Positions 36,382-46,973 of a stretch of DNA of 64,000 nucleotides are shown in pieces. Below the pieces are notes generated by a model that was given only the letters and a program-made list of their open reading frames with translations, was not told the origin of the DNA and searched no databases. Both the position numbers and the translations under genes were made by a program. Origin of the DNA: Siminovitchia thermophila. GTDB lineage: Bacteria; Bacillota; Bacilli; Bacillales; Bacillaceae_C. The stretch covers positions 1 through 64,000 of the forward strand of contig NZ_JAFBFH010000023.1 in NCBI RefSeq assembly GCF_016909185.1. The letters run 5' to 3'. The stretch's first letter is position 1; each line of letters starts with the position of its first letter.

Positions 36382-38151
36382 ATGAATCACTCACGTGAAG
36401 CAATTGTTGCTGCAGCGAGAGGGGATAAACAAATGGATCTTGTTATTCGGTCGGTTCAACTTATTAACGTATTTACCGCCGAAATATATCGGGCTGATAT
36501 TGGGATAAAATCTGACCGCTTTGCGGCCGTCGCCCGTTATGAAGCCGGGCGGCCGCAGTTTTGGATGGAAGGAAAGAAAGAAGTGCATGCTGACGGCTTA
36601 TATGCGATGCCCGGCTTCATAGACTCACATGTCCATATCGAGAGTACGATGGTTCCCCCTGACATGTTTGCGCGGGCAGTCCTGCGCCATGGCACGACAG
36701 TGGCGGTAGTCGATCCGCATGAGATCGCCAATGTGATGGGCGTCGAAGGTGTGAAGTATATGGTGGAAGCGAGCCGGGGGCTGCCAGTCCATATTCTGAC
36801 GACGATCCCATCTTGTGTCCCGGCTGTTCCAGGTGTGGAAACAGCGGGAGCGGAGTTCAAAGCAGAAGATATTTCTGAGCTTCTCAGTCTTCCCAATGTC
36901 GTGGGAGTGGCGGAAATAATGGATTATCCGGGCGTGATTCATCAGCACCCCAGAATGGCGCAAATCGTACAAGCCGGTTTAGAGAAAAATGTACTGAATG
37001 AAGGGCATGCTCCAAGGGTGACCGGGCGTCAACTCCAGGCCTATCTTGCTGCTGGCGTAAATTCGGATCACGAATGTCGCAGTGATGATGAAGTGTTGGA
37101 GAAGTTGCGTTCTGGCATGATGGTCTACATTCGAGAATCGAGTGTCAGCAAGTTTGCCGATGTAGCAGCCAAAGCGTGGCAAACGGTGCCACATGCGCTG
37201 AATATTGCGATGTGTACGGATGACATCGAGCCGAATGACATGCTCCAAAATGGACAGATGAATCGGGTGGTTCGCCGCGCGATCGAGGAAGGTATACCGG
37301 CACCATTAGCTATACGGTATGCCACACTTGGAGGCGCCATACGGTTTGGTCTGAAGGAACGAGGGGCGATTGCGGCAGGCAGGTTGGCCGATTTGGTGCT
37401 GGTAGAGTCATTAGAAACAATGGATGTTTGCGATGTGTACGTTGGAGGTAAGCAATTCGTGTCTGAAGGAGAGCTAACGACCGACATTACCAGTTCTATA
37501 CCGCCTTTGCTTAAAAACACTGTTCGCCTTCCCCAGCTAAGTGAAGACGACTTTGTCATACATGCTCCTATTCGTCAGGGAAGCGTAACATTAACGACCA
37601 TGGAGGTCACATCTAACGGTACGACTGTTCAGGGGACGGTAGAGGCGGAAGTGCATGAAGGGAAAGTTCGGACGCTTCCTCCTGATCATATTTTCGTATC
37701 AGTGACAGGACGCCATGGGCAAGGGAAGAAACCATTCGTGGGCGTGTTGAAAGGAGCGGGACTGAAGGATGGCGCCTATGCTACCACTGTGGCACATGAC
37801 AGCCACAATCTTGTTGTCGTTGGTACAAATGCGGCTGACATGTTGCTTGCCGCAAGAAGTTTGGAAGCGTGCGGAGGCGGGTTATGCCTTGTGCGAGGGA
37901 AGGAAGTAATAGCGAAGGTAGAGCTTCCGGTCGCAGGATTAATGGCTCCGGAACCAGTTGAGCAGCTTGCGCCAAAAGTGGGTTATTTTTCAAAGAAAGC
38001 ATTGGAAATGGGAATTGCGGTCGGTAGAAGGGCGCCTGCCATGGCACTCTCTTCTCTAGCGCTTACAGTCACTCCGCACATTAGAATTACAGATAAGGGA
38101 TTGATTGATGTGGAACAGCAGAAGCTGATTCCATTAATTCAATCGTCCTAA
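36382..38151 (+). CDS. adeC: Adenine deaminase
   Basis: A 589-residue metal-dependent amidohydrolase converting adenine to hypoxanthine. The metal-binding HxH lies in GFIDSHVHIESTM (about 77-89), with the further His in DPHEIANVMG and the C-terminal domain beginning about residue 400, including the KGAGLKDGAYATTVAHDSHN segment of this family. Length is normal for AdeC. GAAAGGAG precedes the ATG. With the permease upstream it forms an adenine salvage operon. Confidence 0.93.
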   Translation: MNHSREAIVAAARGDKQMDLVIRSVQLINVFTAEIYRADIGIKSDRFAAVARYEAGRPQFWMEGKKEVHADGLYAMPGFIDSHVHIESTMVPPDMFARAVLRHGTTVAVVDPHEIANVMGVEGVKYMVEASRGLPVHILTTIPSCVPAVPGVETAGAEFKAEDISELLSLPNVVGVAEIMDYPGVIHQHPRMAQIVQAGLEKNVLNEGHAPRVTGRQLQAYLAAGVNSDHECRSDDEVLEKLRSGMMVYIRESSVSKFADVAAKAWQTVPHALNIAMCTDDIEPNDMLQNGQMNRVVRRAIEEGIPAPLAIRYATLGGAIRFGLKERGAIAAGRLADLVLVESLETMDVCDVYVGGKQFVSEGELTTDITSSIPPLLKNTVRLPQLSEDDFVIHAPIRQGSVTLTTMEVTSNGTTVQGTVEAEVHEGKVRTLPPDHIFVSVTGRHGQGKKPFVGVLKGAGLKDGAYATTVAHDSHNLVVVGTNAADMLLAARSLEACGGGLCLVRGKEVIAKVELPVAGLMAPEPVEQLAPKVGYFSKKALEMGIAVGRRAPAMALSSLALTVTPHIRITDKGLIDVEQQKLIPLIQSS

Positions 38152-38249
38152 AAAGTATGTGCCTCGAAAGCATTTTAATTCAACATCTTTGTTTGATAAA
38201 TCGAAGGTCTAGCAGTCTTTCTCTTTATAAAAATAGAAATCGATCTATC

Positions 38250-38290
38250 TGCTCTTATTTGTTCTGCGAAGCAAATAAGAGTTTTTTTAT
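38250..38290 (+). terminator. Terminator of the adenine operon
   Basis: CTCTTATTTG and CAAATAAGAG form a 10-bp stem with TTTTTTT after it. Confidence 0.85.
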
Positions 38291-38520
38291 GTCTCCCAAG
38301 GACACATGCGAGTGAGAGCCATTTTATAAACCTCTATTGTGATCGAATTGCTAGGCTTTCTCATTCAGTATGGACAAGCTAGATTGTCGCCGTTTACATA
38401 AAGTCATCCCTTTCCTTTAGTCAGTTAAGCGCTCTCATGACATTTGTCACTTAAAGCCATGACAGAAGCTACTGATAAACCTGAAAGCCACAGATTACAA
38501 TAAAGGTAAGATAACCGGGG

Positions 38521-39432
38521 GTGAGGGATTTGAGTACGATTGTTGAAGTGGATGGATTAGTAAAAGAATTCAATGAGAAAAGAGCAGTAAATGGGGTTTC
38601 TTTTTCGATTCAAAAAGGTGAGGTAGTGGCGATTCTGGGGCCGAATGGGGCAGGTAAAACGACGACGCTGCTGATGCTGCTCGGCTTGCTTCGTCCGACA
38701 GAAGGGAAAGCGGCTATTTTTCACAAAGATCCGAAAAGTAAAGCGGTTCGGGAAAGAATAGGTGTCATGCTCCAGGAAGTGAGTTTGATGGATGGTTTGA
38801 AGGCGAAGGAATTGATTAAGCTATTTAGAGGATATTATCCCAACCCGCTGCCGATGAATCATCTCATTCAGTTGACGGGGCTTGAAAAGGGAGATTTGGA
38901 AAAGCGGACGGAAAAATTGTCGGGCGGTCAAAAGCGGAGAGTGGCTTTTGCTTTGGCCTTAGCAGGCAATCCGGATTTATTGTTTTTTGATGAGCCGACG
39001 GTCGGGATGGATACTTCGTCACGCCGGATATTTTGGGAAACCGTCAAAGAACTTGCCCGGGAGGGGAAAACGATTATTTTTACAACGCATTATTTACAGG
39101 AAGCGGATGATTATGCGGAGAGAATGATTTTATTTAAGGAGGGCCATATTATCGCCGACGGAAAAACGGCAGAGATTAAAAGGAAAATGACGAAACAATC
39201 TGTCTCTTTCGTTGCTGGCGAGGATATTTCCAAAGAACGTTTTCTCAAATTGTCTTTCGTTACAGAAGTGACTGAAAAAGAAGGGCGCATGCACATCGTG
39301 ACGGATGATACGGACTCTGTTTTGTCCATGATTTATAAGGAAAATCTGCATGTGAAAGATATTCGAGTGGAAAAAGGAAGGCTAGAAGAAGCCTTTGAAC
39401 AATTGACTAAATCACAAGGGGAGGCTGTCTAA
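38521..39432 (+). CDS. ABC exporter ATPase (YvfR/LnrL type)
   Basis: A 303-residue ATPase of the DrrA-like multidrug group. Walker A GPNGAGKT, signature LSGGQKRR, Walker B LLFFDEPTVGMD and switch H in TTHY are intact; a 90-residue C-terminal domain follows. The start could be GTG 38521 or TTG 38530. Gene sizes and order (ATPase, permease, kinase, regulator) match B. subtilis yvfRSTU and resemble the linearmycin resistance operon. It may protect against membrane-active compounds; this is inferred. Confidence 0.87.
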   Translation: MRDLSTIVEVDGLVKEFNEKRAVNGVSFSIQKGEVVAILGPNGAGKTTTLLMLLGLLRPTEGKAAIFHKDPKSKAVRERIGVMLQEVSLMDGLKAKELIKLFRGYYPNPLPMNHLIQLTGLEKGDLEKRTEKLSGGQKRRVAFALALAGNPDLLFFDEPTVGMDTSSRRIFWETVKELAREGKTIIFTTHYLQEADDYAERMILFKEGHIIADGKTAEIKRKMTKQSVSFVAGEDISKERFLKLSFVTEVTEKEGRMHIVTDDTDSVLSMIYKENLHVKDIRVEKGRLEEAFEQLTKSQGEAV

Positions 39433-40167
39433 ATGAATATATTCATACAACAAAGCAAGGCGGAAATGCTGCGGATGTTCCGTAATCCTTATTATATTTT
39501 TTGGTCGCTGACCATGCCAATTTTATTTTATTTCGTCTTTACAAAAGTAATGAATGTAACAAAAGATGACCCTGTATTGAATGCCCACTTTCTCATGTCG
39601 ATGACGGCATTCAGTGTGATGGGAAGTTCGATTATGACGCTGGGAATCCGGTTGGTGGAAGAAAGAGCGCAGGGGTGGACGACTTTTATGCGGGTTACTC
39701 CCCTATCAAGCTATACGTATTTTGCCGCTAAAATTGTCGGCCAGACAATTGTTCATGTGTTTTCGATTCTGGTGATTTTTACAGCGGGAGCTCTGGTTAA
39801 CAAAGTTACCCTTTCAGTGGGAGAATGGCTTTTGAGTGGCGGGTGGATATTGCTTGGTTCGCTTCCTTTCCTATGGTTGGGTGTTTTAATCGGCACGATG
39901 AAAAGAGTGGATACGGCCGTTGGCGTAAGCAATATCCTTTATATGGGCTTGGCGATTACAGGCGGCATGTGGATGCCGATCGACATAATGCCGGAAGTGG
40001 TTCAATGGATTGGTAAATCCCTTCCCGCTTTTCACTTTGGGAACGGCGCTTGGTCCATCATTCGGGGAAATGCGCCTGATTGGATGAATATTGTCATGTT
40101 AGCAGCTTACCTCGTTTTGTTTATGATATTATCTACTTATATAAGAAGGAGACAGGAAGCGGTGTAA
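39433..40167 (+). CDS. ABC-2 type permease (YvfS/LnrM type)
   Basis: A 244-residue permease with six membrane helices. The RMFRNPYYIFWSLTMPILFY segment at the N-terminus and GGMWMPIDIMPEVVQWIGKSLP near the end are typical of ABC-2 exporters. The ATG follows the ATPase stop directly. It probably forms a homodimer with the ATPase pair. Confidence 0.87.
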   Translation: MNIFIQQSKAEMLRMFRNPYYIFWSLTMPILFYFVFTKVMNVTKDDPVLNAHFLMSMTAFSVMGSSIMTLGIRLVEERAQGWTTFMRVTPLSSYTYFAAKIVGQTIVHVFSILVIFTAGALVNKVTLSVGEWLLSGGWILLGSLPFLWLGVLIGTMKRVDTAVGVSNILYMGLAITGGMWMPIDIMPEVVQWIGKSLPAFHFGNGAWSIIRGNAPDWMNIVMLAAYLVLFMILSTYIRRRQEAV

Positions 40168-40169
40168 AA

Positions 40170-41294
40170 ATGAGCAGGACCTTCGAAATTTTTCCGAAAA
40201 GGTACGGATTTTTTCCATATATTTTCTTAATATATTTGATGATGCCGGCTTATTATATATCCCGAACGGAAGGCTGGAAAGCGCTACTGGGCTGGGGACT
40301 GCTTTTGCTTTTTCTCATCACCTACAGACAGTTATACATCCAGCTTGACACGCAAAAAACATTCACGTTTTGGTTGGTTGTGCAAATCATTACGATGATT
40401 TTTTTAACCTTATGGTACAGTCCATATCATCTCTTTTTGGGATTTTTTTCGGCTCATTTTATTGGATGGTTTAAGCATAAAAAGGAATTTTATATAGGCT
40501 TAATAGGACTGGCCACAGCCTTGGCGATCGGTGTGGCCATATCAATCGTTCAAGGGATTAACACTTTATACTTTCTGCCGTTTGTCGCCATTATGCTCGT
40601 GTCGCCGTTTGGCCTTCGTTCCATGAACAAGTCAATGGAGTTGGAGAAGCAGCTTGACGAAGCGAATGAGCAAATAAGGGTATTGATTAAGCGAGAGGAA
40701 AGGGTCAGAATTGCCAGGGACCTGCACGATACTCTCGGTCATACACTTTCCCTTATTACACTTCAAAGCCAGCTTGTACAACGGCTCTCTGAAAAAGACC
40801 CGATTCGCGCGAAGGCGGAGGCGAAAGAAATAGAAATCACGTCTCGATCAGCATTGCGCCAAGTACGGGAGCTTGTTTCCAGTATGCGGGCCATTACGAT
40901 TAAGGAAGAGCTGGCGGATATGCAGCGGATTATCAATGCGGCCGGAATGCAATTTATCGTAAAAGGGGAAGAGGATGTTGCGGACATCCCGCTTTTGCAA
41001 CAAAATATTTTGGGCATGTGCCTGAAAGAAGCGGGGACCAATATTGTGAAGCATAGTAAAGCGAAACATTGCACCGTCTATATTGAAAGAGGTCGTGGCA
41101 AGATAACGATTACGGTGCAGGATGACGGGGGTGGCATCGATCAACAGAACATGAATGGAAATGGATTGAGTGGCATGAAGGAAAGGTTGAGTTTGATTGA
41201 TGGAAAATTAACTATTCAGTCCAATGCCGGAACGACAGTCAAAATGCAAGTGCCGATTGTCATGAAACAAGATGAGGAGGGGGCAGTCATATGA
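40170..41294 (+). CDS. Sensor histidine kinase (DesK/YvfT type)
   Basis: A 374-residue NarL-partner kinase. The ATG at 40170 was chosen because it follows the permease stop directly and because the longer frame runs back through that gene. Residues 10-160 contain about five membrane helices. The HisKA_3 box is ARDLHDTLGHTLSLITL with the phosphorylated His, and the HATPase domain has DDGGG and GLSGMKERL. No large extracellular domain is present, so it probably senses the membrane or the transporter, as inferred for this group. Confidence 0.87.
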   Translation: MSRTFEIFPKRYGFFPYIFLIYLMMPAYYISRTEGWKALLGWGLLLLFLITYRQLYIQLDTQKTFTFWLVVQIITMIFLTLWYSPYHLFLGFFSAHFIGWFKHKKEFYIGLIGLATALAIGVAISIVQGINTLYFLPFVAIMLVSPFGLRSMNKSMELEKQLDEANEQIRVLIKREERVRIARDLHDTLGHTLSLITLQSQLVQRLSEKDPIRAKAEAKEIEITSRSALRQVRELVSSMRAITIKEELADMQRIINAAGMQFIVKGEEDVADIPLLQQNILGMCLKEAGTNIVKHSKAKHCTVYIERGRGKITITVQDDGGGIDQQNMNGNGLSGMKERLSLIDGKLTIQSNAGTTVKMQVPIVMKQDEEGAVI

Positions 41295-41893
41295 TTCGCA
41301 TTGTGATTGCGGAAGACCAGGGGATTCTCAGGGGAGCACTCGGTTCGTTATTGGATTTTGAAGACGATATGGAAATTGTCGGACAGGCGGAAAATGGGGA
41401 AGAAGCCGTCCGGCTGATTGAGAAGCTACAACCCGATATTTGTTTGCTGGATATTGAAATGCCGCTTAAAAGCGGTCTCGATGTAGCAGATGAGTTGAAG
41501 GAAGGCGGTTCGCCCTGCAAGGTGATCATCTTGACCACTTTCGCCAGGCCCGGATATTTTGAAAGGGCGGTAAAAGCCGGTGTACATGGGTATTTGTTGA
41601 AAGATGGCTCTGTCAATGATTTGGCGGAATCCATAAGGAGGGTGATGCGAGGAAAGCGGGAATTTGATGATGAGCTTGTCATGAACTCATACCGCCAAGA
41701 TAATCCGTTAACGAAGCGTGAACAGGAAATATTAATGCTGGCGGCATCCGGGAAGACGGCAAAAGAAATTTCCAGCGAGTTGTTTTTGTCTTCGGGAACA
41801 GTACGGAATTACATGTCTGAAATCTTTCAAAAGCTCCATACGAAAAATAAAATTGAAGCCATCACCTTGGCGAAAAAAAAAGGCTGGATCTAA
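41291..41893 (+). CDS. NarL-family response regulator (DesR/YvfU type)
   Basis: A 200-residue regulator. The receiver domain has Asp9/10-type acidic residues in IAEDQG and phosphoacceptor Asp54 in LLDIEMP. The LuxR-type helix-turn-helix runs from LTKREQEILML to the C-terminus. It overlaps the kinase gene by 4 bp and presumably controls the exporter upstream. Confidence 0.9.
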   Translation: MIRIVIAEDQGILRGALGSLLDFEDDMEIVGQAENGEEAVRLIEKLQPDICLLDIEMPLKSGLDVADELKEGGSPCKVIILTTFARPGYFERAVKAGVHGYLLKDGSVNDLAESIRRVMRGKREFDDELVMNSYRQDNPLTKREQEILMLAASGKTAKEISSELFLSSGTVRNYMSEIFQKLHTKNKIEAITLAKKKGWI

Positions 41894-42101
41894 ACGCTCA
41901 CGTTTCGGATGTTTTGTTTCTTGGCTACGGCTGCTTTTACCATGTATCGTGGGACATTGCATCCGCTCTCCCTTGGGCCAGGATCGGCCTGAACCCGGCA
42001 CTTTCCCTATCACTCCTTAAAGTCCGGATTGCGGCCTCTGAACAGGAACTTCCGTTCGATTACATGAAAGCGACTGCCCCATTCACTTCATATTGCTGCG
42101 C

Positions 42102-43295
42102 TTAAACACTTTCTGCTTCGTTCATCACCTTTTCGGTTTGTTTCCTCGGCTTCAGGTACAGAGTCAATAACAGCACAACGCAAACAAGTGCACCAGAAAG
42201 CAAGTAAATCGCTTCATAGCTATAGGAAGCGGCGATGATGCCAAATATATAGGACCCTGCGGCAATTCCCACATCGTAAAACGTGTAAAAGGTGGCGGTC
42301 GCATATCCGCTCCGCTTGATATTTGTTGACTGAATGGCAAGCGTCTGCAAACTTGGAATAAGTGCGCCGTAACCCAGGCCAACGAAAGCACCCGCTAATA
42401 AAAACATTGTGCCTGAGTGCATTTTGGCCAATACAACAAATCCCATCATAAATAAGATCAATCCCGGGAAAAGAATATAGTTAGGCCCCTTTATATCAAA
42501 TAATCTCCCAGTAAATGGCCTTGCCAGCAACATGACAACGGCAAATACTAGGAAAAATGTACTTGTTAATCCCAGCAAGTTTTTACTCTGAGCATAGATC
42601 GACAAATAGGATAAAATGCTTGCATATGATAATCCGATCAAACATGCAAGAAATGCGACAGGGATCGCTTTTGATTCAAAAATATCATTAAATGAAAACT
42701 TCTTTTTCGTTTTCATTGGTTTAAACTGGCTTTTGTCGGGGATCGATAAGGACAAAAGCGCACCAATGATCATCAACAGGCTGAGTATGATGAATAATGC
42801 ATCAAATGAGTATGTTTGGATGAGGAACAGGGCAATAAGCGGGCCAAGCACGACGCCCAAATTCGTAGACATTGTAAAATAACCGAGACCTGTCCCTCTT
42901 CTTGCCGGAGGGACAAGATCAGCCGCAATGGCTCCGCACGCTGTTGTCACAACGCTGAACCAAATTCCGTGTATAAAACGGAGAACAAGCAGCCACTGGA
43001 ATGGTTTTATAAAATAATAGGCGATTGTGCAAAGCAAATAGAAGCCGAGACTCATCCACAACATTTTTCTTTTGCCGGCAGTGTCCAACATTTTTCCGGT
43101 AAACGGCCGGACGATGATAGCGGACAGCAAAAAGATCGACATTAATAAGCCCGCCTCTTGATCGGTTTTATTTAAGGCCCCAACAGCGTAAAGTGGCAAT
43201 GTAGAGACCAAACCATAAAAAATGACAAACACGGATAAATTTGAACAAAATAAACTGATAAAAGGCTTTGTCCATATTCGGTATTTCTTTTTCAA
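42102..43295 (-). CDS. MFS transporter
   Basis: A 397-residue transporter with 12 predicted membrane helices. The first cytoplasmic loop has RPFTGKMLDTAGKRKML and the matching loop in the second half has RPFTGRLFDIKG, showing the usual internal duplication. The start is TTG with AAAGGAAG upstream. The substrate cannot be told from the sequence. It is convergent with the response regulator gene. Confidence 0.85.
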   Translation of the reverse strand: MKKKYRIWTKPFISLFCSNLSVFVIFYGLVSTLPLYAVGALNKTDQEAGLLMSIFLLSAIIVRPFTGKMLDTAGKRKMLWMSLGFYLLCTIAYYFIKPFQWLLVLRFIHGIWFSVVTTACGAIAADLVPPARRGTGLGYFTMSTNLGVVLGPLIALFLIQTYSFDALFIILSLLMIIGALLSLSIPDKSQFKPMKTKKKFSFNDIFESKAIPVAFLACLIGLSYASILSYLSIYAQSKNLLGLTSTFFLVFAVVMLLARPFTGRLFDIKGPNYILFPGLILFMMGFVVLAKMHSGTMFLLAGAFVGLGYGALIPSLQTLAIQSTNIKRSGYATATFYTFYDVGIAAGSYIFGIIAASYSYEAIYLLSGALVCVVLLLTLYLKPRKQTEKVMNEAESV

Positions 43296-43594
43296 TCTAT
43301 CTACTTCCTTTCATAATACAGGCTGTCTAACAGCACCAGCATCCATTATACTTAGGGACACGAAATTTGTAAAGAAAAATACCAAAAAATGGAAACCATT
43401 GATTGGTCACGCCCTCACATAATCAACAATAATCGCTTGGATTATAGCGTTTTTTCACTCTGTCCGTTGCCGCAAACAGATAGGAAATATTTGTAAGTGA
43501 TTCCTACTCCTTATGAATCAGCCAAATAGGGTGTATGGCAAACTATTCGCGGGAATACATAAGAACAGAAGTATGTGGAAAGGAGCGTTCTTGA

Positions 43595-44341
43595 TTGTAT
43601 GATGAGTTTTTAGAAACGTCCCAGCGTCCGTTTCCTTTACCCCAAAGTCGATGGCTTATGACACAAACATGGCATAACTTGCTATTTTGCCACTGGCCTG
43701 TTTCATCAAGGATTTTGAGAAAGCATGTCCCGTCTACTTTAGATATCCATTTATATAATGGAACTGGCTGGATCGGCATCATCCCCTTTCAGGTAACAAA
43801 TGCGAGGCTGCGGGGTTTGCCTTCACCTCCCTTTATTCACTCCTTTCTGGAAATGAATGTAAGGACATACGTGACTTATAAGGGGACGCCCGGCGTTTAC
43901 TTTTTTAGTCTGGATGCCAATAAGCGGATTCCTGTTTGGGGTGGCCGGCTGGGAGCTTTTCTTCCTTATCGGCATGCTTCGATTGAAATGGAAGAAGAGG
44001 GAAATACGCTCCATTTTAGAAGCAACAGAAAAAAGGAGACATTTTCTGTCAGTTATGAACAGGCTACGGATTTTTTTATTCCGCAGGAAAACAGCTTGGC
44101 GTTTTGGCTATATGAAAGATACTGCTTCTTTACGGAGATAGGAAATCGTTTGTATGTAGGGGATATTCACCATGACAGGTGGCGGATAAGCGAAACGAAG
44201 GCTCTTATTCATAAGAATACGATGGCTTCCTTTTTGCCAAGGACTTATTTTCATGACGAGCCGCTTGTGCATCTTTCCAAGGAAAAGCGGTCTTTTGCCT
44301 GGGCTTTGACAAAGGCTTTTCATAAAGAACGAAAATTTTGA
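43595..44341 (+). CDS. DUF2071 protein (YqjF-like)
   Basis: A 248-residue protein of the YqjF/DUF2071 family. It contains the family's WHNLLFCHWPVSSRILRKHVP segment, GTGWIGIIPF and RTYVTYKGTPGVYFFSLDA. The TTG start has AAAGGAGC 9 bp upstream; no ATG fits the family N-terminus better. Function unknown. It stands alone. Confidence 0.8.
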   Translation: MYDEFLETSQRPFPLPQSRWLMTQTWHNLLFCHWPVSSRILRKHVPSTLDIHLYNGTGWIGIIPFQVTNARLRGLPSPPFIHSFLEMNVRTYVTYKGTPGVYFFSLDANKRIPVWGGRLGAFLPYRHASIEMEEEGNTLHFRSNRKKETFSVSYEQATDFFIPQENSLAFWLYERYCFFTEIGNRLYVGDIHHDRWRISETKALIHKNTMASFLPRTYFHDEPLVHLSKEKRSFAWALTKAFHKERKF

Positions 44342-44403
44342 CATAGTTGCCATGATATGATCAAATCAAATCAAGTAAAATATTAGGATTGGGGCATTGT
44401 CAT

Positions 44404-46527
44404 ATGGATCAAGAAATTAACGTTCAATTTCTCGAAATGCTGCATGGACAAACAACTGATGGAATCGTAAAGGAACTCGCCGATATTAAGTATGCTCTTG
44501 ATCAATCTTCAATCGTGGCAATAACGGATAAAAGAGGCACAATCATATATGTTAACGACCTGCTTTGTAAAATTTCCAAATATGAACGAGAGGAGTTGAT
44601 GGGGCAGGATCACCGGATTCTCAATTCAGGTTTTCACCCAAAGGAATTTTTTAAAAGCATGTGGAGAACGATCGGTTCTGGACAGGTTTGGCACGGGGAA
44701 ATTAAAAACAAGGCCAAGGATGGCACGTATTATTGGGTTGATACGACGATTGTTCCCTTTTTGAACGATCAAGGAAAGCCGCACCGTTATATTGCCATTC
44801 GCAATGATATTACGCTTCGAAAGCAGATGGAAGAAAGTATTCGGAAAAGTGAAGAAAGATACCGTTTAATCACTGAAAACTCGCTTGATCTAATTGCCAC
44901 GATTGATCCAGAAGGCAATTTTTTATATGTATCGCCGTCTCACCAAACGGTAGTTGGAATGGACAGGTCACAACAAAAAAGCGGCAAATTATATGACTGG
45001 ATTCATCCGGAAGATCGGGATCTTGTTAAAAATGAGGTGCGAAAGCTTGTTGATAAACAGAAATCTTCCTCCATTATGGAATTTCGTTTACAAGCGGCGA
45101 ACGGTAAAGTTATTTTTGCCGAGACAAAAATAAGTGCGATCACGAATGAGGGCGGTCTAATCAAGAAGCTGTTATTCGCAACGCGAGATATGACCGATCG
45201 AAAAAACTGGGAACAAAAGATTTACCATCTGGCCTATCATGATACGCTAACGGATTTGCCAAACCGCAGGCTCTTTATGAACAATTTGGATAAGGCTATT
45301 TCCAGTCTGAACAAACAGGAAAAACTCGCTATTTTATTTATTGATTTGGATCGGTTTAAATATATAAATGATTCGTTTGGACATGATATGGGCGACTATA
45401 TTTTGATTGAGGCCGCCCAGCGTATCAAACAAGCCCTTAGATCAATGGATTTGGTCGCGCGCCTGGGCGGGGATGAATTTACCGTCATACTTCCTCAAAT
45501 CGAGGATGTAGAAATGGTAAAAGAGATCGCGGAAAAGATTCAACAAAAGTTCAAGGAACCTATTCAAATACCTGGGGAACAATTGTACCTTTCGTGCAGC
45601 ATCGGCATCGCTCTATATCCGGAAAATGGGCGGAATGCGGATGATTTGCTAAAGAGGGCAGATACCGCCTTGTACACTGTCAAGGAGCGGGGAAGAAGCG
45701 GTTTTGCCTTATTTAAACATGAAATGGAAGAGAAGTCGCTTGAGCGAATTATGCTGGAAAATGAATTGACGAAAGCTGTGAAAGAGGAGCAATTTCATCT
45801 CGATTATCAGCCGAAACTTGACTTTTCCAACAATGAATTAATTGGAATGGAAGCTCTCGTCCGTTGGAACCATCCCGAGCTTGGGATGATCCCGCCGAAC
45901 AAGTTTATTCCAATTGCCGAAGAGACCGGTTTAATTATTCCGATTGGCGAGTGGGTGATTCGGGAAGCGTGTAAGCAAAACAAAAGTTGGCAAAACCTGG
46001 GCTATCCTCCGTTAACCATTTCGGTGAATATATCTGTCCGTCAGCTGGAGCAAACAAATTTGCTTGGCACTATTCAGCAAATTTTAGCTGAAACGGAACT
46101 TGATCCCCAATGGCTGGAAATAGAAGTAACTGAATCCATTCTTTCAGACTTGGAAAATGCGGCGGACATCTTGCAAAAAATCCGAGATTTCGGAGTTCAA
46201 ATTTCGATAGATGATTTTGGAACGGGATATAATTCCTTTAGCTATATTAAACATCTTCCCATTGATACGGTAAAAATCGATTCTACGTTTGTCCGGGATA
46301 TTCAAAACAGTGAGGAAAGCCAAGCTATCATTGAAGCCATTTTAGTGCTGGCGAGAACACTGGGCATCAACGTCGTGGCGGAAGGGGTAGAGAGCAAAAG
46401 TCAGCTTCACTTTCTCGAAAAAGAAGGCTGCAATCAAGGACAGGGTTATTTGTTCAGCAAGCCGGTGGCGAGCGATGTGTTTGAACAATATTTACAGGAA
46501 AGGAAATTGTTGTTATCAAACGTTTAA
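44404..46527 (+). CDS. PAS-PAS-GGDEF-EAL cyclic-di-GMP protein
   Basis: A 707-residue cytoplasmic protein. Two PAS sensor domains (about 30-140 and 150-270, the first with a PAC-like WVDTTIVPF segment) are followed by a GGDEF domain with an intact RLGGDEF site near 353-359 and an EAL domain with intact EALVRW near residue 483 and DDFGTGY. Both the synthetic and the degrading site look usable, so the net activity cannot be predicted. No membrane helices. ATG 44404 is preferred over TTG 44389, which lacks a well-spaced ribosome binding site. Confidence 0.9.
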   Translation: MDQEINVQFLEMLHGQTTDGIVKELADIKYALDQSSIVAITDKRGTIIYVNDLLCKISKYEREELMGQDHRILNSGFHPKEFFKSMWRTIGSGQVWHGEIKNKAKDGTYYWVDTTIVPFLNDQGKPHRYIAIRNDITLRKQMEESIRKSEERYRLITENSLDLIATIDPEGNFLYVSPSHQTVVGMDRSQQKSGKLYDWIHPEDRDLVKNEVRKLVDKQKSSSIMEFRLQAANGKVIFAETKISAITNEGGLIKKLLFATRDMTDRKNWEQKIYHLAYHDTLTDLPNRRLFMNNLDKAISSLNKQEKLAILFIDLDRFKYINDSFGHDMGDYILIEAAQRIKQALRSMDLVARLGGDEFTVILPQIEDVEMVKEIAEKIQQKFKEPIQIPGEQLYLSCSIGIALYPENGRNADDLLKRADTALYTVKERGRSGFALFKHEMEEKSLERIMLENELTKAVKEEQFHLDYQPKLDFSNNELIGMEALVRWNHPELGMIPPNKFIPIAEETGLIIPIGEWVIREACKQNKSWQNLGYPPLTISVNISVRQLEQTNLLGTIQQILAETELDPQWLEIEVTESILSDLENAADILQKIRDFGVQISIDDFGTGYNSFSYIKHLPIDTVKIDSTFVRDIQNSEESQAIIEAILVLARTLGINVVAEGVESKSQLHFLEKEGCNQGQGYLFSKPVASDVFEQYLQERKLLLSNV

Positions 46528-46533
46528 AGGTAT

Positions 46534-46569
46534 ACAAAAGGGAAGGCGGTGGCCCGCTTTCCTTTTTTG
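46534..46569 (+). terminator. Terminator after the GGDEF-EAL gene
   Basis: AAAGGGAAGGCGG and CCGCTTTCCTTTT pair around TGGC, with a T tract behind. Confidence 0.75.
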
Positions 46570-46973
46570 ATTGTACCCGGGCGCTTCATTTTATAAGTGC
46601 GCTTGGTCAAGCTTTTGATCGCTTATACAAGTGTTGAAACATTTTGTTGATATGTGGAAGTACATTTGATTGAGCACACATTTTTCCAGGTCTGAATAAG
46701 CAGCCTCGTTGTATCAAATTTCGTTTCTTGTAGTGGGGGATGTCCAGAAAGGTTGTATTTTTTCAATTGAAGAGAAGGGCATCCAAAGCCGAGAAATCGC
46801 CTAATTGGACGCCTTTTGACTTCCATCGGGCCTGACAACTTTTTTTGGGTTATTCCTTCAGATGTATGAGAATCCTACAAGTGAAAAAACCGGGTGAAGA
46901 GAACCGTTTTTATAGCCATTTTTTAGATAGTCCCATTTTTTGTTAGAAGAAGCGCCCCGATATTATGTCCGCC
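46570..46973. other. Gap between the GGDEF-EAL and glycerate kinase genes
   Basis: About 400 bp. A 71-codon minus frame at 46623-46838 has no ribosome binding site or known relatives. AAAAACCGG/CCGTTTTT near 46885-46912 may be a weak terminator for glycerate kinase or its neighbour. Nothing else is supported. Confidence 0.4.

Noticed and set aside
41894-42101. Possible small gene between the response regulator and MFS genes
   Set aside because: A 63-codon frame exists, but it lacks a ribosome binding site and the two flanking genes are convergent.
46623-46838. 71-codon minus frame before glycerate kinase
   Set aside because: No ribosome binding site and low-complexity composition; no similarity recognised.
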